Below are positions 35,503 through 44,058 of a DNA stretch of 64,000 nucleotides, piece by piece. The position numbers were made by a program, and so were the translations under genes. Under the pieces are notes generated by a model. The model made no database searches. It saw only the letters and a list, made by a program, of their open reading frames with translations, and was not told the DNA's origin. The DNA comes from Ornithinimicrobium sp. F0845 (GTDB lineage Bacteria > Actinomycetota > Actinomycetes > Actinomycetales > Dermatophilaceae), in contig NZ_JALKAL010000004.1 in assembly GCF_023015765.1 (NCBI RefSeq), forward strand, positions 1-64,000, written 5' to 3'. Within the stretch, counting starts at the first letter, position 1. Every line of letters starts with the position of its first letter.

Positions 35503-36829
35503 ATGCCAACTCCACGGTTCACTCGATCCCAGGGCGCCCGGCGTGGGGCGGTGGTCGCGGCGGCGAGCGCATCACTCCTGCTGGCAGCCTGTTCGGGCGG
35601 GGCGACAGATGCACCGCGGCAAGCAGATCACCAACGTGTGACAACCTCTCCTCCTACCAACACCCTTGACGAAGCCACCTCACCAGGTGTCAAGGACGAG
35701 CCTGCGGAGCAGGACGACGATGCGACGGCGCAGGCCACCGATGAGGGGAACACGACCGCCGGCCCTCACACGATGCGGTCGCTGGTGGCCGGCTTCGTTC
35801 CGGACTCGCGCCTCTGGAATCCGCAGAGCGGGGACGCCGGCTCCATCGTCGCCATTGACCTGTCGCGTGTGCTCCCCCTTGTCGATGTGAGTCGGCAGTC
35901 GAGGCTCTCCCACAATGAGCGCATGGACGCCTCCTTCGCCTTAGGATTCACTGACGTCCGGTTCGCAGGGTGCGCACCACATCTGACCCACGACGACATG
36001 GGATGGGCCATGGAGGTCACCGACTTCGGCGAAATGTCCAGTGGTGTCATCCCCCCGCTCGATGCGACCGGGGTTGTCTCGCACCACTGCTTCAAGAGTG
36101 GGTTCAGCAGCAACCTCCTGCTCCGTGGGCCCCTCGCAGAGGTGCCCTTCCCGGACGGTGTTGCCCCACATGATGTCGGTCTGCACACGGTGGTCGAAGC
36201 CGATGACTTCGAATCCACTCAGATCGACCCCGACCTGCCTCGACTGAGTCCCGTCGGTGCGCCCGTCCGGATCGCCCGCTCCGCCACCGACGTGTTCCTC
36301 AGCGGGAGCACTCCCGAGGCTCGCGCGTGGCTCAATCAGGACCTCGACGCCTCAATGGCCGCCGACGAAGCCGTGATGGCCATCATCGACCAGCTCGACG
36401 AACACGAAGCCTTCGTCGCGACTGTCGCCATCGCGATCGATCCCCTGGCAGACCTGCGCGATTCCCGCGACAGAGCCGCGCGACGTCCTGATAGACCGCC
36501 GCACCGAACAGGTCCTCATCGAGCAGCCCTGTGACTACGTGGGGGTGGGGGCAGCGGTCTCCTTCGACGGTTCGATCATCACCTATGTGGTCTATCACTT
36601 CCCCCATGCCGCGATGGCAACCCAGGCACGGCCAATGGTGGAGGCCTCATGGCTGCCGGATGCCGAGAATCGCTCCGGCCTCACCGTCGCGAGCCTCACG
36701 GAGCGGGTGATCGACGTGAAGCAGCGGGACAACTTGCTGACGGTCACCCTGGAGGCGGGATCCGACGGTCGCTGGTTGGCGGAGGAGGCCGGACGGTACC
36801 CACCCTTGGCATGCTGGCAGGATCGCTGA
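35503..36829 (+). pseudogene. Lipoprotein of unknown function, single frameshift near 36457
   Basis: Starts at ATG 35503 with a signal peptide and lipobox LLLAAC, then a Thr/Glu/Asp-rich linker to ~residue 85. Residues ~95-320 are well-formed coding sequence (LVAGFVPDSRLWNP, GFTDVRFAGC, HDDMGWAMEVTDFG). At about 36457 the frame loses coding character and stops at 36534, while a second frame takes over: AIPATEPRDVLIDRRTEQVL, EQPCDYVGVGAAVSFDG and onward to 36829. One extra base at the junction explains it; the restored protein would be ~441 residues. Family unknown. Either a decayed gene or a sequencing error. Its stop lies 80 bp before tRNA-Gly. Confidence 0.7.
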
Positions 36830-36911
36830 CCGATCTCACAACGCGTCGGCGCCTTACGCGGGCGTTTCGGAGCCGCGTCGAGGTGTCGGTTACACTCTCG
36901 GAGCACACCCT

Positions 36912-36985
36912 GCGGGCGTAGTTCAATGGTAGAACATCAGCTTCCCAAGCTGAATACGCGAGTTCGATTCTCGTCGCCCGCTCCA
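36912..36985 (+). tRNA. tRNA-Gly (anticodon CCC), CCA encoded
   Basis: The acceptor GCGGGCG pairs with CGCCCGC, the D-arm contains AGTTCAATGGTAGAAC, the anticodon stem TCAGC / GCTGA encloses TTCCCAA (anticodon CCC), and the T-arm is GCGAGTTCGATTCTCGT. Encoded CCA at 36983-36985. Confidence 0.95.
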
Positions 36986-37024
36986 CGACGGGAATGCCCG
37001 GTCCCGCCCACCTCTTGACCTGGT

Positions 37025-37651
37025 ATGCCGCGCCGCCTCCTGCAACTGATCCTCGCCTGCATCGTGCTCGGGCTCGGTGTCGCGCTGCTGCTGGACGCGC
37101 GGCTCGGCTCGGACGGCTACTCCACGCTGCTCAACGGCCTGGTCCTGGTCAGTGGATGGAGCTTCCTGCTGATCAGCCTCGTGGTCGGCGTGGCGCTGCT
37201 GTCCATGGCCTGGGCGCTGGGTCGCCCGCCCGGGGTCGGCACGGTCGTCCAGACCGTGCTGGTCGGCGCCACCGTCAACGTGGTGCTGCCGCTGCTGCCC
37301 GCCCCGGAGTCTCTGCCGGTGCGCGGGCTGGAGTCCGTGCTGGGCATCCTCGTCCTCGGCGTCGGCGTGGCTGGCTACCTCGCGGTCGACCTCGGCGCCG
37401 GCCCCGCCGAGGCAGCCGCCCAGTCGTGGGAGCGGTGGGTGCCGTTCCGCTGGGGCTACACGGCACTGCAGGCCAGCGGCATGCTCGTCGGCTGGTTGTG
37501 CGGCGCCGACGTCGGCATCAGCACGCTGCTGATCGTGCTCGTCCTCGGCTGGCTCGTGGACCGGGTCCAGCCGCGCCTCACGCCGGCGCACCTGCGTCAG
37601 GGCCCCTTGGAGCAGCAGCCGCCCGAGCTCGAGACGTTCCCCTCCGCCTGA
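37025..37651 (+). CDS. YczE/YitT-like integral membrane protein
   Basis: A 208-residue protein with five or six hydrophobic segments: LILACIVLGLGVALLLDA, SFLLISLVVGVALLSMAWAL, VVQTVLVGATVNVVLPLL, LGILVLGVGVAGYLAVDL and a late STLLIVLVLGWLVD. The pattern of a first helix ending in LGSDGYSTLLNGL, then GVGTVVQTVLVG, and GLGAGPAEA-like loops matches the YczE/YyaS membrane family. Function in the family is not established; it may transport small molecules. It stands alone; hairpin array 2 begins about 20 bp after its stop. Confidence 0.8.
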   Translation: MPRRLLQLILACIVLGLGVALLLDARLGSDGYSTLLNGLVLVSGWSFLLISLVVGVALLSMAWALGRPPGVGTVVQTVLVGATVNVVLPLLPAPESLPVRGLESVLGILVLGVGVAGYLAVDLGAGPAEAAAQSWERWVPFRWGYTALQASGMLVGWLCGADVGISTLLIVLVLGWLVDRVQPRLTPAHLRQGPLEQQPPELETFPSA

Positions 37652-37671
37652 CCGCCGCCCCCCTGCCCGGA

Positions 37672-37945
37672 GACGTGACATCGGTGCACGACACGCACCA
37701 GCCCTGAAGTGGTGCGGGAGATGCACCGCGCGCGAACCTGGTGCGCAGGATGCACCGCCCGCCGAACCTGGTGCGCAGGAGCACCGCCCGCCGAACCTGG
37801 TGCGCGGGATGCACCGCGTGCCGACGTGGTGCGCGGGATGCACCGCCCGCCGAACCTGGTGCGCCGCATGCACCGCCCCGCGAACCTGGTGCACGAGATG
37901 CACCAGTCGTGGGCTGGTGCACACGAGGCACCAATGTCACGTCTC
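37672..37945. repeat. Tandem mini-hairpin array 2 with the same terminal inverted repeat
   Basis: Ends GACGTGACATCGGTGC (37672-37687) and GCACCAATGTCACGTC (to 37943) match those of array 1 with one difference. They enclose nine mini-hairpins GGTGC-7 nt-GCACC (one loop has 6 nt) separated by 11-13 nt linkers close to GCCCGCCGAACCT, so the period is about 30 bp. The linker and loop sequences differ from array 1, but the stems are identical. Located in the space after the YczE-like gene and before the broken XRE gene; 37946-38101 shows no gene. Confidence 0.9.
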
Positions 37946-38101
37946 GGGAAGGGGCCCTGTCTGGCTCTCGTCGGAGGGGCTTCTGCGGGACCCGGGACAG
38001 GCGACGAGCCCTCGTCCACAGGCCGGCCGGGCTCCGCGAACCGATCCACAGCGGGCCCCTCACGCGAGACGCGGCGGCAGCCGATCCAGCACCATGCCCA
38101 G

Positions 38102-38643
38102 ATGAGTGACGAGCGGCAACCGACGCCCCCAAGCACCCCGCCGGTGCACGAGCAGGTGGGTCTGGCTCTGCGGGCTGATCGGCGCCACCTCCAGCAGAGC
38201 CAGCTGCCTATGCGGCCGGCCGCGAGATCAGTCGGGACATCCTGGCCCGGGCAGAGGTCGACGCCAGCAGGCTGCGGCTCGACACGATCACAGAGCTCCT
38301 CGACGGGACGGGACTCGAACTGGTTGTTCTCCCCGTGGGGTGGGCCGTCGGCGGCCCGTGGTGGGACTCGACCGACGTGGAGGCCCGCACGCGGGCGGGC
38401 GGCCGGTTCCCGGCTCACCGCGAGGTGAAGAAGAGTCCCTGGGGTCCCTATTGGTGGCACTATCACGAGGCCTACGGCACTCGCGGCAACGGGCCTCGTC
38501 CGCAGTGGACGGCGGAAGGCTTCACCCCGCCTCCGGGCACGAGATACGGCAAGAAGCCGACGCTCGGGGAGGACGGACGACCGCGATGGCCGTACAACAA
38601 CATGTACCCCGACAACCTGTACCCCGACGAAGGCGCCTCGTAA
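38102..38643 (+). pseudogene. XRE-type helix-turn-helix protein, frameshifted
   Basis: From ATG 38102 one frame gives VHEQVGLALRADRRHLQQSQ, the opening helix of an XRE-type domain, but past 38207 it loses coding character. A second frame, open from 38179, takes over with AYAAGREISRDILARAEVD, RLDTITELLDGTGLELVVLP and a Trp-rich tail (WGPYWWHYHEAYG, PYNNMYPDN) to 38643. A single-base indel near 38205 joins them into a ~180-residue protein whose N-terminal ~90 residues are a Cro/CI-like regulator. The Trp/Tyr-rich tail is of unknown role. May be real decay or an assembly error. Confidence 0.6.
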
Positions 38644-38782
38644 CGGCCTTCGGCACCAGGGTCCTCAGCACTGATCCCGGCGCGCACGTTCTCCGAGATG
38701 TCACTCGCGGCTGCGGTCAGGGGGGCCGCACCCACGCGTCGGACCTGGACGTCCGATTCGAGCGGGTTGGGTAAGACCAGCC

Positions 38783-39145
38783 TCAGACGTCGGCGGCCAC
38801 CGAGTCCCGCACCCACGCTCCGTACGTGCCGAGGGCGTGGGTGACGGGCACCGCGACGATCTCCGGGGTGTCGTAGGAGTGGTTGTCCACCACCACCTCC
38901 ACGAGCTCCTCGAACCTCTCGGCGGTGGACTTCACCAGCAGCAACCACTCCGTGGACTGCTGCGGCTCGCCCTGCCAGGTGTAGATCGAGGCCATCGGCC
39001 CGAGGATCTGCACACACGCAGCCACCTGCGTCCGGACCAGCTCGGTCGCCATCGCACGCGCGGCCTCGGCCTCCGGCATGCTGATGTGCACCTCGATGAG
39101 CGCGTGGTCCCCGGCGGCCTTCTGCACCGGAGTGAGCTCACTCAT
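38783..39145 (-). CDS. cutA: Divalent-cation tolerance protein CutA1
   Basis: A 120-residue trimeric ferredoxin-like protein. ALIEVHISMPEAEAARAMATELV, VAACVQILGPMASIYTWQGE and STEWLLLVKSTAERFEELVE, HSYDTPEIVAVPVTHALGTY are diagnostic. The family is linked to tolerance of copper and other divalent metals, though its molecular role is debated. ATG 39145 is chosen since conserved sequence starts soon after. It follows the class III aminotransferase (stop at 39162) on the same strand with a 16-bp gap, so the two are probably an operon. Confidence 0.95.
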   Translation of the reverse strand: MSELTPVQKAAGDHALIEVHISMPEAEAARAMATELVRTQVAACVQILGPMASIYTWQGEPQQSTEWLLLVKSTAERFEELVEVVVDNHSYDTPEIVAVPVTHALGTYGAWVRDSVAADV

Positions 39146-39161
39146 ACGGGGGGCCCCCTTC

Positions 39162-40478
39162 TCAGGAGACGGCGGCGAGCGCCCGGCCGAGGACGCCGAG
39201 CGCCTGTCGGGCCTCGCCCTCGGTGATGACGCACGGGGGCACCACGTGCACCCGGTTGCCCATGATGAGCGGCCACACGCCCTCGTCCTTGCAGGCGCGC
39301 CCGATCGCAGCGAGCTTGTCGGCCGCCAAGGGCTCACGGGTCTCCCGATCCGCCACGAGCTCCACCGCCCAGAAGGCACCCAGGCCGCGCACGTCACCCA
39401 CGACCGGGTGCTCGGACAGAGCCTGCAGGCCGGGGCCGAGCACGTTCTCGCCAAGCTGGCGCACGTGCTCCAGGATCCCCTCCTCCTCCATGATCGTCAT
39501 CGAGGCCACGGCTGACGCGCAGGCCAGCGGGTGGCCGGAGTAGGTGAGCCCGCCCGGGTAGGGCTTCTCATCGAAGGTCGCGGAGATCGCATCAGAGATC
39601 ACGACTCCGCCAAGCGGGATGTAGCCGGAGTTGACGCCCTTGGCGAAGGTGATCAGGTCGGGCTGCACGTCCCAGTTCTGGAACGCGAACCACTGCCCGG
39701 TGCGGGCGAAGCCGGCCATCACCTCGTCGGCGATCAGCATGATGCCGAACTCGTCGCAGAGGGCACGGACACCCTCGAGGTAGCCGGGCGGCGGCACGAG
39801 GATCCCGTTGGACCCGACGACCGGCTCCAGGATGATCGCGGCGATGTGCGAGGGCCCCTCGAACGTGATCGTCGCCCGCAGGTGCTCCAGCGCGCGCTGG
39901 CTCTCCTCCTCCTCGCTGCTGGCGTGGAACGCCGAGCGGTAGAGGTAGGGACCCCAGAAGTGCACGACGCCGGGGATCGCCGGCTCGGAGCCCAGGCGCC
40001 GCGCCTCACCGGTCAGCGAGATCGCCCCGTGGGTCGCGCCGTGGTAGCTGCGGTAGGCCGCCAGGATCTTGTGCCGCCCCGTGTGGACGCGCGCGAACCG
40101 GATGGCATTCTCCACGGCCTCGGCACCGGCGTTGGTGAAGAACACCTTGCTCATGCCCTCGCCCGCGCGCTCGGAGATCATCCGCGCTGCCTCGGCCCGG
40201 GAGTCGCTGTCGAACCCGGGGCCGATGGTGATCAGCTGCCCGGCCGCCTTCTGGATGGCGGCGACGAGCTTGGGGTGCTGGTAGCCGATGTTGACATTGA
40301 CCAGCTGCGAGGTCAGGTCGAGGTAGCGGTTGCCCTCGTGGTCCCAGAAGTGCGCGCCCTCACCGCCGGCGAGCGGCAGCTGATCGAGCGCGCCCTGCGC
40401 CGACCAGGATGTGAAGACGTGCTTGCGACTCAGTTCCTTGATGCGGTCGCGCTGGCTCTGCTCGGTGCTCAGTGACAT
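39162..40478 (-). CDS. Class III (omega) aminotransferase
   Basis: A 438-residue PLP enzyme of the aspartate aminotransferase fold, class III. Key parts are FFTNAGAEAVENAIRFAR (cofactor phosphate), YRSYHGATHGAISLTG, LILIADEVMAGF-type element (MLIADEVMAGFARTG, cofactor Asp), and FAKGVNSGYIPLGGVVIS with the Schiff-base Lys. Residues 1-60 include the usual HVFTSWSAQ start. Such enzymes transaminate omega-amino acids, diamines or 4-aminobutyrate with pyruvate or 2-oxoglutarate. Substrate is not deducible. ATG 40478 is the family start; the longer upstream frame has no conserved sequence. Confidence 0.9.
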   Translation of the reverse strand: MSLSTEQSQRDRIKELSRKHVFTSWSAQGALDQLPLAGGEGAHFWDHEGNRYLDLTSQLVNVNIGYQHPKLVAAIQKAAGQLITIGPGFDSDSRAEAARMISERAGEGMSKVFFTNAGAEAVENAIRFARVHTGRHKILAAYRSYHGATHGAISLTGEARRLGSEPAIPGVVHFWGPYLYRSAFHASSEEEESQRALEHLRATITFEGPSHIAAIILEPVVGSNGILVPPPGYLEGVRALCDEFGIMLIADEVMAGFARTGQWFAFQNWDVQPDLITFAKGVNSGYIPLGGVVISDAISATFDEKPYPGGLTYSGHPLACASAVASMTIMEEEGILEHVRQLGENVLGPGLQALSEHPVVGDVRGLGAFWAVELVADRETREPLAADKLAAIGRACKDEGVWPLIMGNRVHVVPPCVITEGEARQALGVLGRALAAVS

Positions 40479-40537
40479 GACTTGAGTATGCCGCGTGCGC
40501 GCCCCGGGCGGACACGGGGACCCGACCTGTGCCCAGG

Positions 40538-41068
40538 TCAGGTGGCGGTGAAACTCCAACGGGTCGCACCGAACGGCTCGCTGGTGGCCACACCGAAGAC
40601 CGTGTCGTAGGTGATCCGGTAGACCCACCACGGCGGTGGGCCGGCCGACTGTGCGCTGTAGGGCGCGGTGACTGCCTCGCCCTCGACCTGTGCGGGCCAG
40701 CCGCCGTCCCGCGCGCCGGCGGCGACCCGCTCCAGGGTGGGCGCGTCGGTGACGCGCGCGGCCGTGCCCTCGAAGATCACGTCACCGACGCTGGTCCGGA
40801 CCGACAGGGTGCAGTGCGGGTTGGCGGCCAGGTTGCGGGACTTGCGGGTGCCGGGACCGCTGACCACGAAGATCTCCCCGTCGGTCCAGAAGGCTCCGAT
40901 CGCCGCCGAGTGCGGGCGCCCGTCGGGGCGGACCGTGCCGAGGAAGACGGCCGTCTCCATCTTCTGCACGTCCTCGGCCACCGCCTGACTGACGGTCTCC
41001 CAGGTGAGCGGACCTCCGCCATACTGCGTGTCGAGATTGCGCTCATGAGTCGGTGTCGGTGTCGTCAT
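40538..41068 (-). CDS. Pyridoxamine 5'-phosphate oxidase-like (PPOX) protein
   Basis: A 176-residue split beta-barrel flavin/deazaflavin-binding fold. METAVFLGTVRPDGRPHSAAIGAFWTDGEIFVVSGPG and SRNLAANPHCTLSVRT are typical: a first strand with TxRPDGxPH, then the K-x-RNL cofactor loop. Likely binds FMN, F420 or haem-related tetrapyrrole, with a reductase or binding role. Alone between the aminotransferase and the acyl-CoA dehydrogenase. Two further PPOX-fold genes occur at 42941 and 44678. Confidence 0.85.
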   Translation of the reverse strand: MTTPTPTHERNLDTQYGGGPLTWETVSQAVAEDVQKMETAVFLGTVRPDGRPHSAAIGAFWTDGEIFVVSGPGTRKSRNLAANPHCTLSVRTSVGDVIFEGTAARVTDAPTLERVAAGARDGGWPAQVEGEAVTAPYSAQSAGPPPWWVYRITYDTVFGVATSEPFGATRWSFTAT

Positions 41069-41129
41069 GGCTCCTCCAGGTGCCTCGGGTCACTGATACC
41101 GACCGGCACGGCCACCGCAACTCATCGGC

Positions 41130-42278
41130 TCAGCCGAGACCGAGGTCGCGCCCGATGATCTCCTTCATGATCTCGTTGGAGCCGGCCCAGATGCGGGTGA
41201 CGCGCGCGTCGCGCCAGGCGCGGGCGACGCGGTACTCGTTCATGAAGCCGTAGCCGCCGTAGAGCTGCACGCAGGCGTCGAGCACCTCGCCCTGCACCTG
41301 CGCCGACCACCATTTCGCCTTGGCGGCGTCGACCGGAGTGAGCGCGCCCTGGCCGTGCGCGAGGACGCACTGGTCGACGAAGGCCTGGGTGACGTCGACC
41401 TTGGTGATCAGCTCGGCGAGCAGGAACTTGTTGTGCTGGAACTGACCGATCGGCTGCCCGAAGGCCTGCCGGTCCTTGGCGTACGCGAGGGTCTCGCTGA
41501 GGATCTGCGCGGCGTGCGCGATGTTGGACACCGCCGCACCGGCGCGCTCCTGGGTGAGGTGCTCCATCATGAGGATGAAGCCGCGGCCCTCCTCCCCGAG
41601 CCGGTGGCTGTCCGGCACGCGCACGTCGTCGAAGAAGAGCTCGCAGGTGTCCGCCTCGTCCTGCCCGACCTTGTCCAGCGGCTCGCCCTTGGTGAAGCCC
41701 TCCATCCCGGCCTCCAGCACGAAGAGCGTGATGCCCTTGGCGCCGCGGCTCGGGTCGGTGCGGGCGGCGACGATCACCAGGTCGCAGCTGTAGCCGTTGG
41801 TGATGAACGTCTTCGACCCGTTGAGCACCCAGTCCTCGCCGTCGCGGACCGCGGTGGTCTTCAGCGCCGCCAGGTCCGAGCCGCCCGAGGGCTCGGTCAT
41901 GGCGATGGCGATGATGGACTCCCCGGAGGCGATGCCGGGCAGCCACCGCTGCTTCTGCTCCTCCGTGCCGTGCGCCACGAGGTAGGGCGGGCAGACGTCG
42001 GAGTGGATCCCCAGACACGACGAGAACGCCGCGCTCAGCCGGGACTGCTCCTCGGCGAGCACCGCATTGAAGCGGTAGTCACCTGCGCCGCTGCCGCCAT
42101 ACTCCTCGGGGATGGACAGGCCCAGCAGCCCCTGCCGCCCGGCCTCCAACCAGACCTCGCGAGGTATGCCGTGGGACCGGATCATCTCCTCGGCTCGCGG
42201 GCGGGCGACCCTGTCGATGAACTCGCGGGCGGAGGCGCGGAAGGCCTCGTGGTCCTCGGTGAAGATGGTGCGGCGCAC
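41130..42278 (-). CDS. Acyl-CoA dehydrogenase
   Basis: A 382-residue FAD enzyme introducing the alpha-beta double bond into acyl-CoA. Signatures are IPEEYGGSGAGDYRFNAVLAEE, AMTEPSGGSDLAALKTTA (flavin and substrate site), TFITNGYSCDLVIVAART, RQAFGQPIGQFQHNKFLLAEL and QLYGGYGFMNEY, IWAGSNEIMKEIIGRDL. Full family length. The GGYGFMNEY-plus-GSNEI ending is of the medium or long-chain type. It would pass electrons to ETF. No beta-oxidation partner is adjacent, so the pathway is unclear. Confidence 0.95.
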   Translation of the reverse strand: MRRTIFTEDHEAFRASAREFIDRVARPRAEEMIRSHGIPREVWLEAGRQGLLGLSIPEEYGGSGAGDYRFNAVLAEEQSRLSAAFSSCLGIHSDVCPPYLVAHGTEEQKQRWLPGIASGESIIAIAMTEPSGGSDLAALKTTAVRDGEDWVLNGSKTFITNGYSCDLVIVAARTDPSRGAKGITLFVLEAGMEGFTKGEPLDKVGQDEADTCELFFDDVRVPDSHRLGEEGRGFILMMEHLTQERAGAAVSNIAHAAQILSETLAYAKDRQAFGQPIGQFQHNKFLLAELITKVDVTQAFVDQCVLAHGQGALTPVDAAKAKWWSAQVQGEVLDACVQLYGGYGFMNEYRVARAWRDARVTRIWAGSNEIMKEIIGRDLGLG

Positions 42279-42344
42279 GGGTGGCTCCTGGGTTGGTTAC
42301 CGGTCGGTTGCCCCACATCATGCCCGGTCGAACCTCGGGTGGGG

Positions 42345-42851
42345 TCAGTCCTCGTTCTCCCAGGGGTAGCCGTGTCCGCGGAACGCGTCCCGCACCTTCT
42401 CGCGGCCGCCGTCCACATCGCCCTCGTAGAGCCGGCGCCCCTGCTCGGTCTCGATGACCAGCTTACTGCCCTCCCGGAAGACCCCGGCCACGTCCTCGCG
42501 GCGGATCCGGCGGCGGTCGGACCCCTTCTCCACGAGCACGGAGTCGCGGGTGATGTGCAGCACCGGCTGGTGGTGGGCGATGAGCAGTGCCGCGACCACA
42601 CCGACGACCAGGCCGATCACGGGACGGCCCCACACCAGCCAGTCCGAGTCGAACGAGGCCAGCAGCTGCAGTGGGCCGGGGAACGGCACGCCACGCTGCT
42701 CCGTCCACCGTGCGACCACCGGCAGCACGGCCGCGGCGCCCGCCCCCAGGCCCGCTCCGAGCACTGCCAGGAAGGCGGTGTCACCACCAGACATCCCGAG
42801 CCGGGTCGCCCCGGCCGGGTCCGTGCCGCCCTGGTGTCCCGGCATACTCAT
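42345..42851 (-). CDS. YqeB-like two-helix membrane protein with PH-like tail
   Basis: A 168-residue protein with two hydrophobic segments (TAFLAVLGAGLGAGAAAVLPVV, VIGLVVGVVAALLIAHHQP) followed by a beta-rich C-terminal half: VLHITRDSVLVEKGSDRRRI, REDVAGVFREGSKLVIETEQG, LYEGDVD and a final helix with FRGHGYPWEN. This matches actinobacterial YqeB-type proteins. Function unknown. ATG 42851 begins the conserved part. Monocistronic between the acyl-CoA dehydrogenase and a PPOX protein. Confidence 0.7.
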   Translation of the reverse strand: MSMPGHQGGTDPAGATRLGMSGGDTAFLAVLGAGLGAGAAAVLPVVARWTEQRGVPFPGPLQLLASFDSDWLVWGRPVIGLVVGVVAALLIAHHQPVLHITRDSVLVEKGSDRRRIRREDVAGVFREGSKLVIETEQGRRLYEGDVDGGREKVRDAFRGHGYPWENED

Positions 42852-42940
42852 GGGCTGTCCTCCCGGATGATCGTCTCGTCCACGACGACCCAGCCTGACA
42901 GCCCCTGGTGGGCCCGGGAAACCGACCGAAGTCGGTGACT

Positions 42941-43399
42941 TTAGTCGGAGCCCTCCGTCTCGCCGGCTAGCCCGGCGCCTGCCCCCTGCTTGCCGCCGTG
43001 GATCACGAACCGGCGGCCGGTGATCCCGTCGGGGTCGATCCGCACGAAGTGGGGCTTGGGGCCCTCCTCCCACGGGAAGACGGGCAGGTCAAGAGCCTCG
43101 AGTATGTCGTGGAGCTGCTGGACCTCGTGGGCGTGCCCGGCGACCACGACGCTCCAGGCCTGCCCGGTGGCCTCATCGACGCCGTCGACCTCGTAGGCCA
43201 CGGCTTGCCCGACGGCACCGGCCAGCTTGGAGCCCCTGCCGGTGCGGAAGACCACCGACCCGTGGTGCACGGCGTGGTTGACGGGGTAGATCTCCGGACG
43301 TCCGTTGACGATGACGGCGAGCCGGCCGAACGCCGCCTCGCGCAGCAGGGCCAGACAGGTCGCGGTGTCCAGCACCTCAGTTCCTGGGTGCGCGCTCAT
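42941..43399 (-). CDS. PPOX-fold flavin/nitroreductase-like protein
   Basis: A 152-residue split-barrel protein. LDTATCLALLREAAFGRLAVIVNGRPEIYPVNHAVHHGSVVFRTGRGSKL is the typical opening of the pyridoxamine 5'-phosphate oxidase-like / nitroimidazole-resistance family, with a KPHFVRIDPDGITGRRF end. It probably binds FMN and may have a redox detoxification role. ATG 43399 is chosen because the upstream in-frame extension is unlike the family. Followed upstream by a UspA gene on the same strand, so both may be part of a stress or dormancy set. Confidence 0.85.
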   Translation of the reverse strand: MSAHPGTEVLDTATCLALLREAAFGRLAVIVNGRPEIYPVNHAVHHGSVVFRTGRGSKLAGAVGQAVAYEVDGVDEATGQAWSVVVAGHAHEVQQLHDILEALDLPVFPWEEGPKPHFVRIDPDGITGRRFVIHGGKQGAGAGLAGETEGSD

Positions 43400-43454
43400 G
43401 ACGCCAGCCTCCCCGGTTATCCGCGGACGGGCAAGGGGCGGTGCCGCACCGCTG

Positions 43455-43868
43455 TCAGCCGGTGGTCCGCGGGGCCGCTCCCGCCGGGATGACCACGACG
43501 GGGCAGCTGGCCAGGCGCGCGACATACTCACTGATCGAGCCGAGTGCCGCGCGACGGATGGACTGCACCCCGTGCGCGCCGATCACCAGCAGGCTCGCCC
43601 GGGCCGAGGCGTTGACCAGTGCCTCCTGGGGCCGGCCGTGCACGATCTGGAAGTCGACGGGAGGTGCGCCGTCCGCGGGGATTTGGCCCCGCGCCACGGC
43701 CTGGACCTCCTCGGCCTGCTCGCGGGTGTCACCCTGGCTGTCCTCGCGCCAGGTCGTGATCACCTCGACGGCGGCGTCGCGCAACCGTGCCTCCTCGAGG
43801 GCGAACCGCAACGCGTCGTGCGAACGGTCGGACCCGTCCAGTCCCACGACGATCACCTCGTTGACCAT
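43455..43868 (-). CDS. Universal stress protein (UspA family)
   Basis: A 137-residue single Usp domain. VIVVGLDGSDRSHDALRFALEEA starts the fold; the ATP-binding tail is LLVIGAHGVQSIRRAALGSISEYVARLASCPVVVIP, matching G-x2-G-x9-G-S-x-S loosely as GAHGVQSIRRAALGSIS. It should bind ATP or AMP. ATG 43868 is the clear start. Next to the PPOX gene at 42941, an association seen in oxygen-limitation regulons of Actinobacteria; the tie here is inference. Confidence 0.9.
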   Translation of the reverse strand: MVNEVIVVGLDGSDRSHDALRFALEEARLRDAAVEVITTWREDSQGDTREQAEEVQAVARGQIPADGAPPVDFQIVHGRPQEALVNASARASLLVIGAHGVQSIRRAALGSISEYVARLASCPVVVIPAGAAPRTTG

Positions 43869-44058
43869 GACGAGCTCCTCCTTCTCCTGGCTGGACTCTC
43901 CCGGGCTGGACCCAGCCTCGCGTCTTGGCGGAGAATGTGCGAGTGCTGACCGGGTCGTGGCTGGTGAGAGCTTTCTCACGACGGTCAAAGAATCTGCTCA
44001 TCTGGGTCTTCGAAGATTGAGTCATCAGCCCGGAACACCGGTCCCGAAAGGAACGATC

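Noticed and set aside
37672-38428. Repetitive protein reading through the second hairpin array
   Set aside because: The unit is 29-30 bp with indels that break any frame, both strands look equally 'open' as expected of GC-rich DNA, and no start site or other coding sign is seen.
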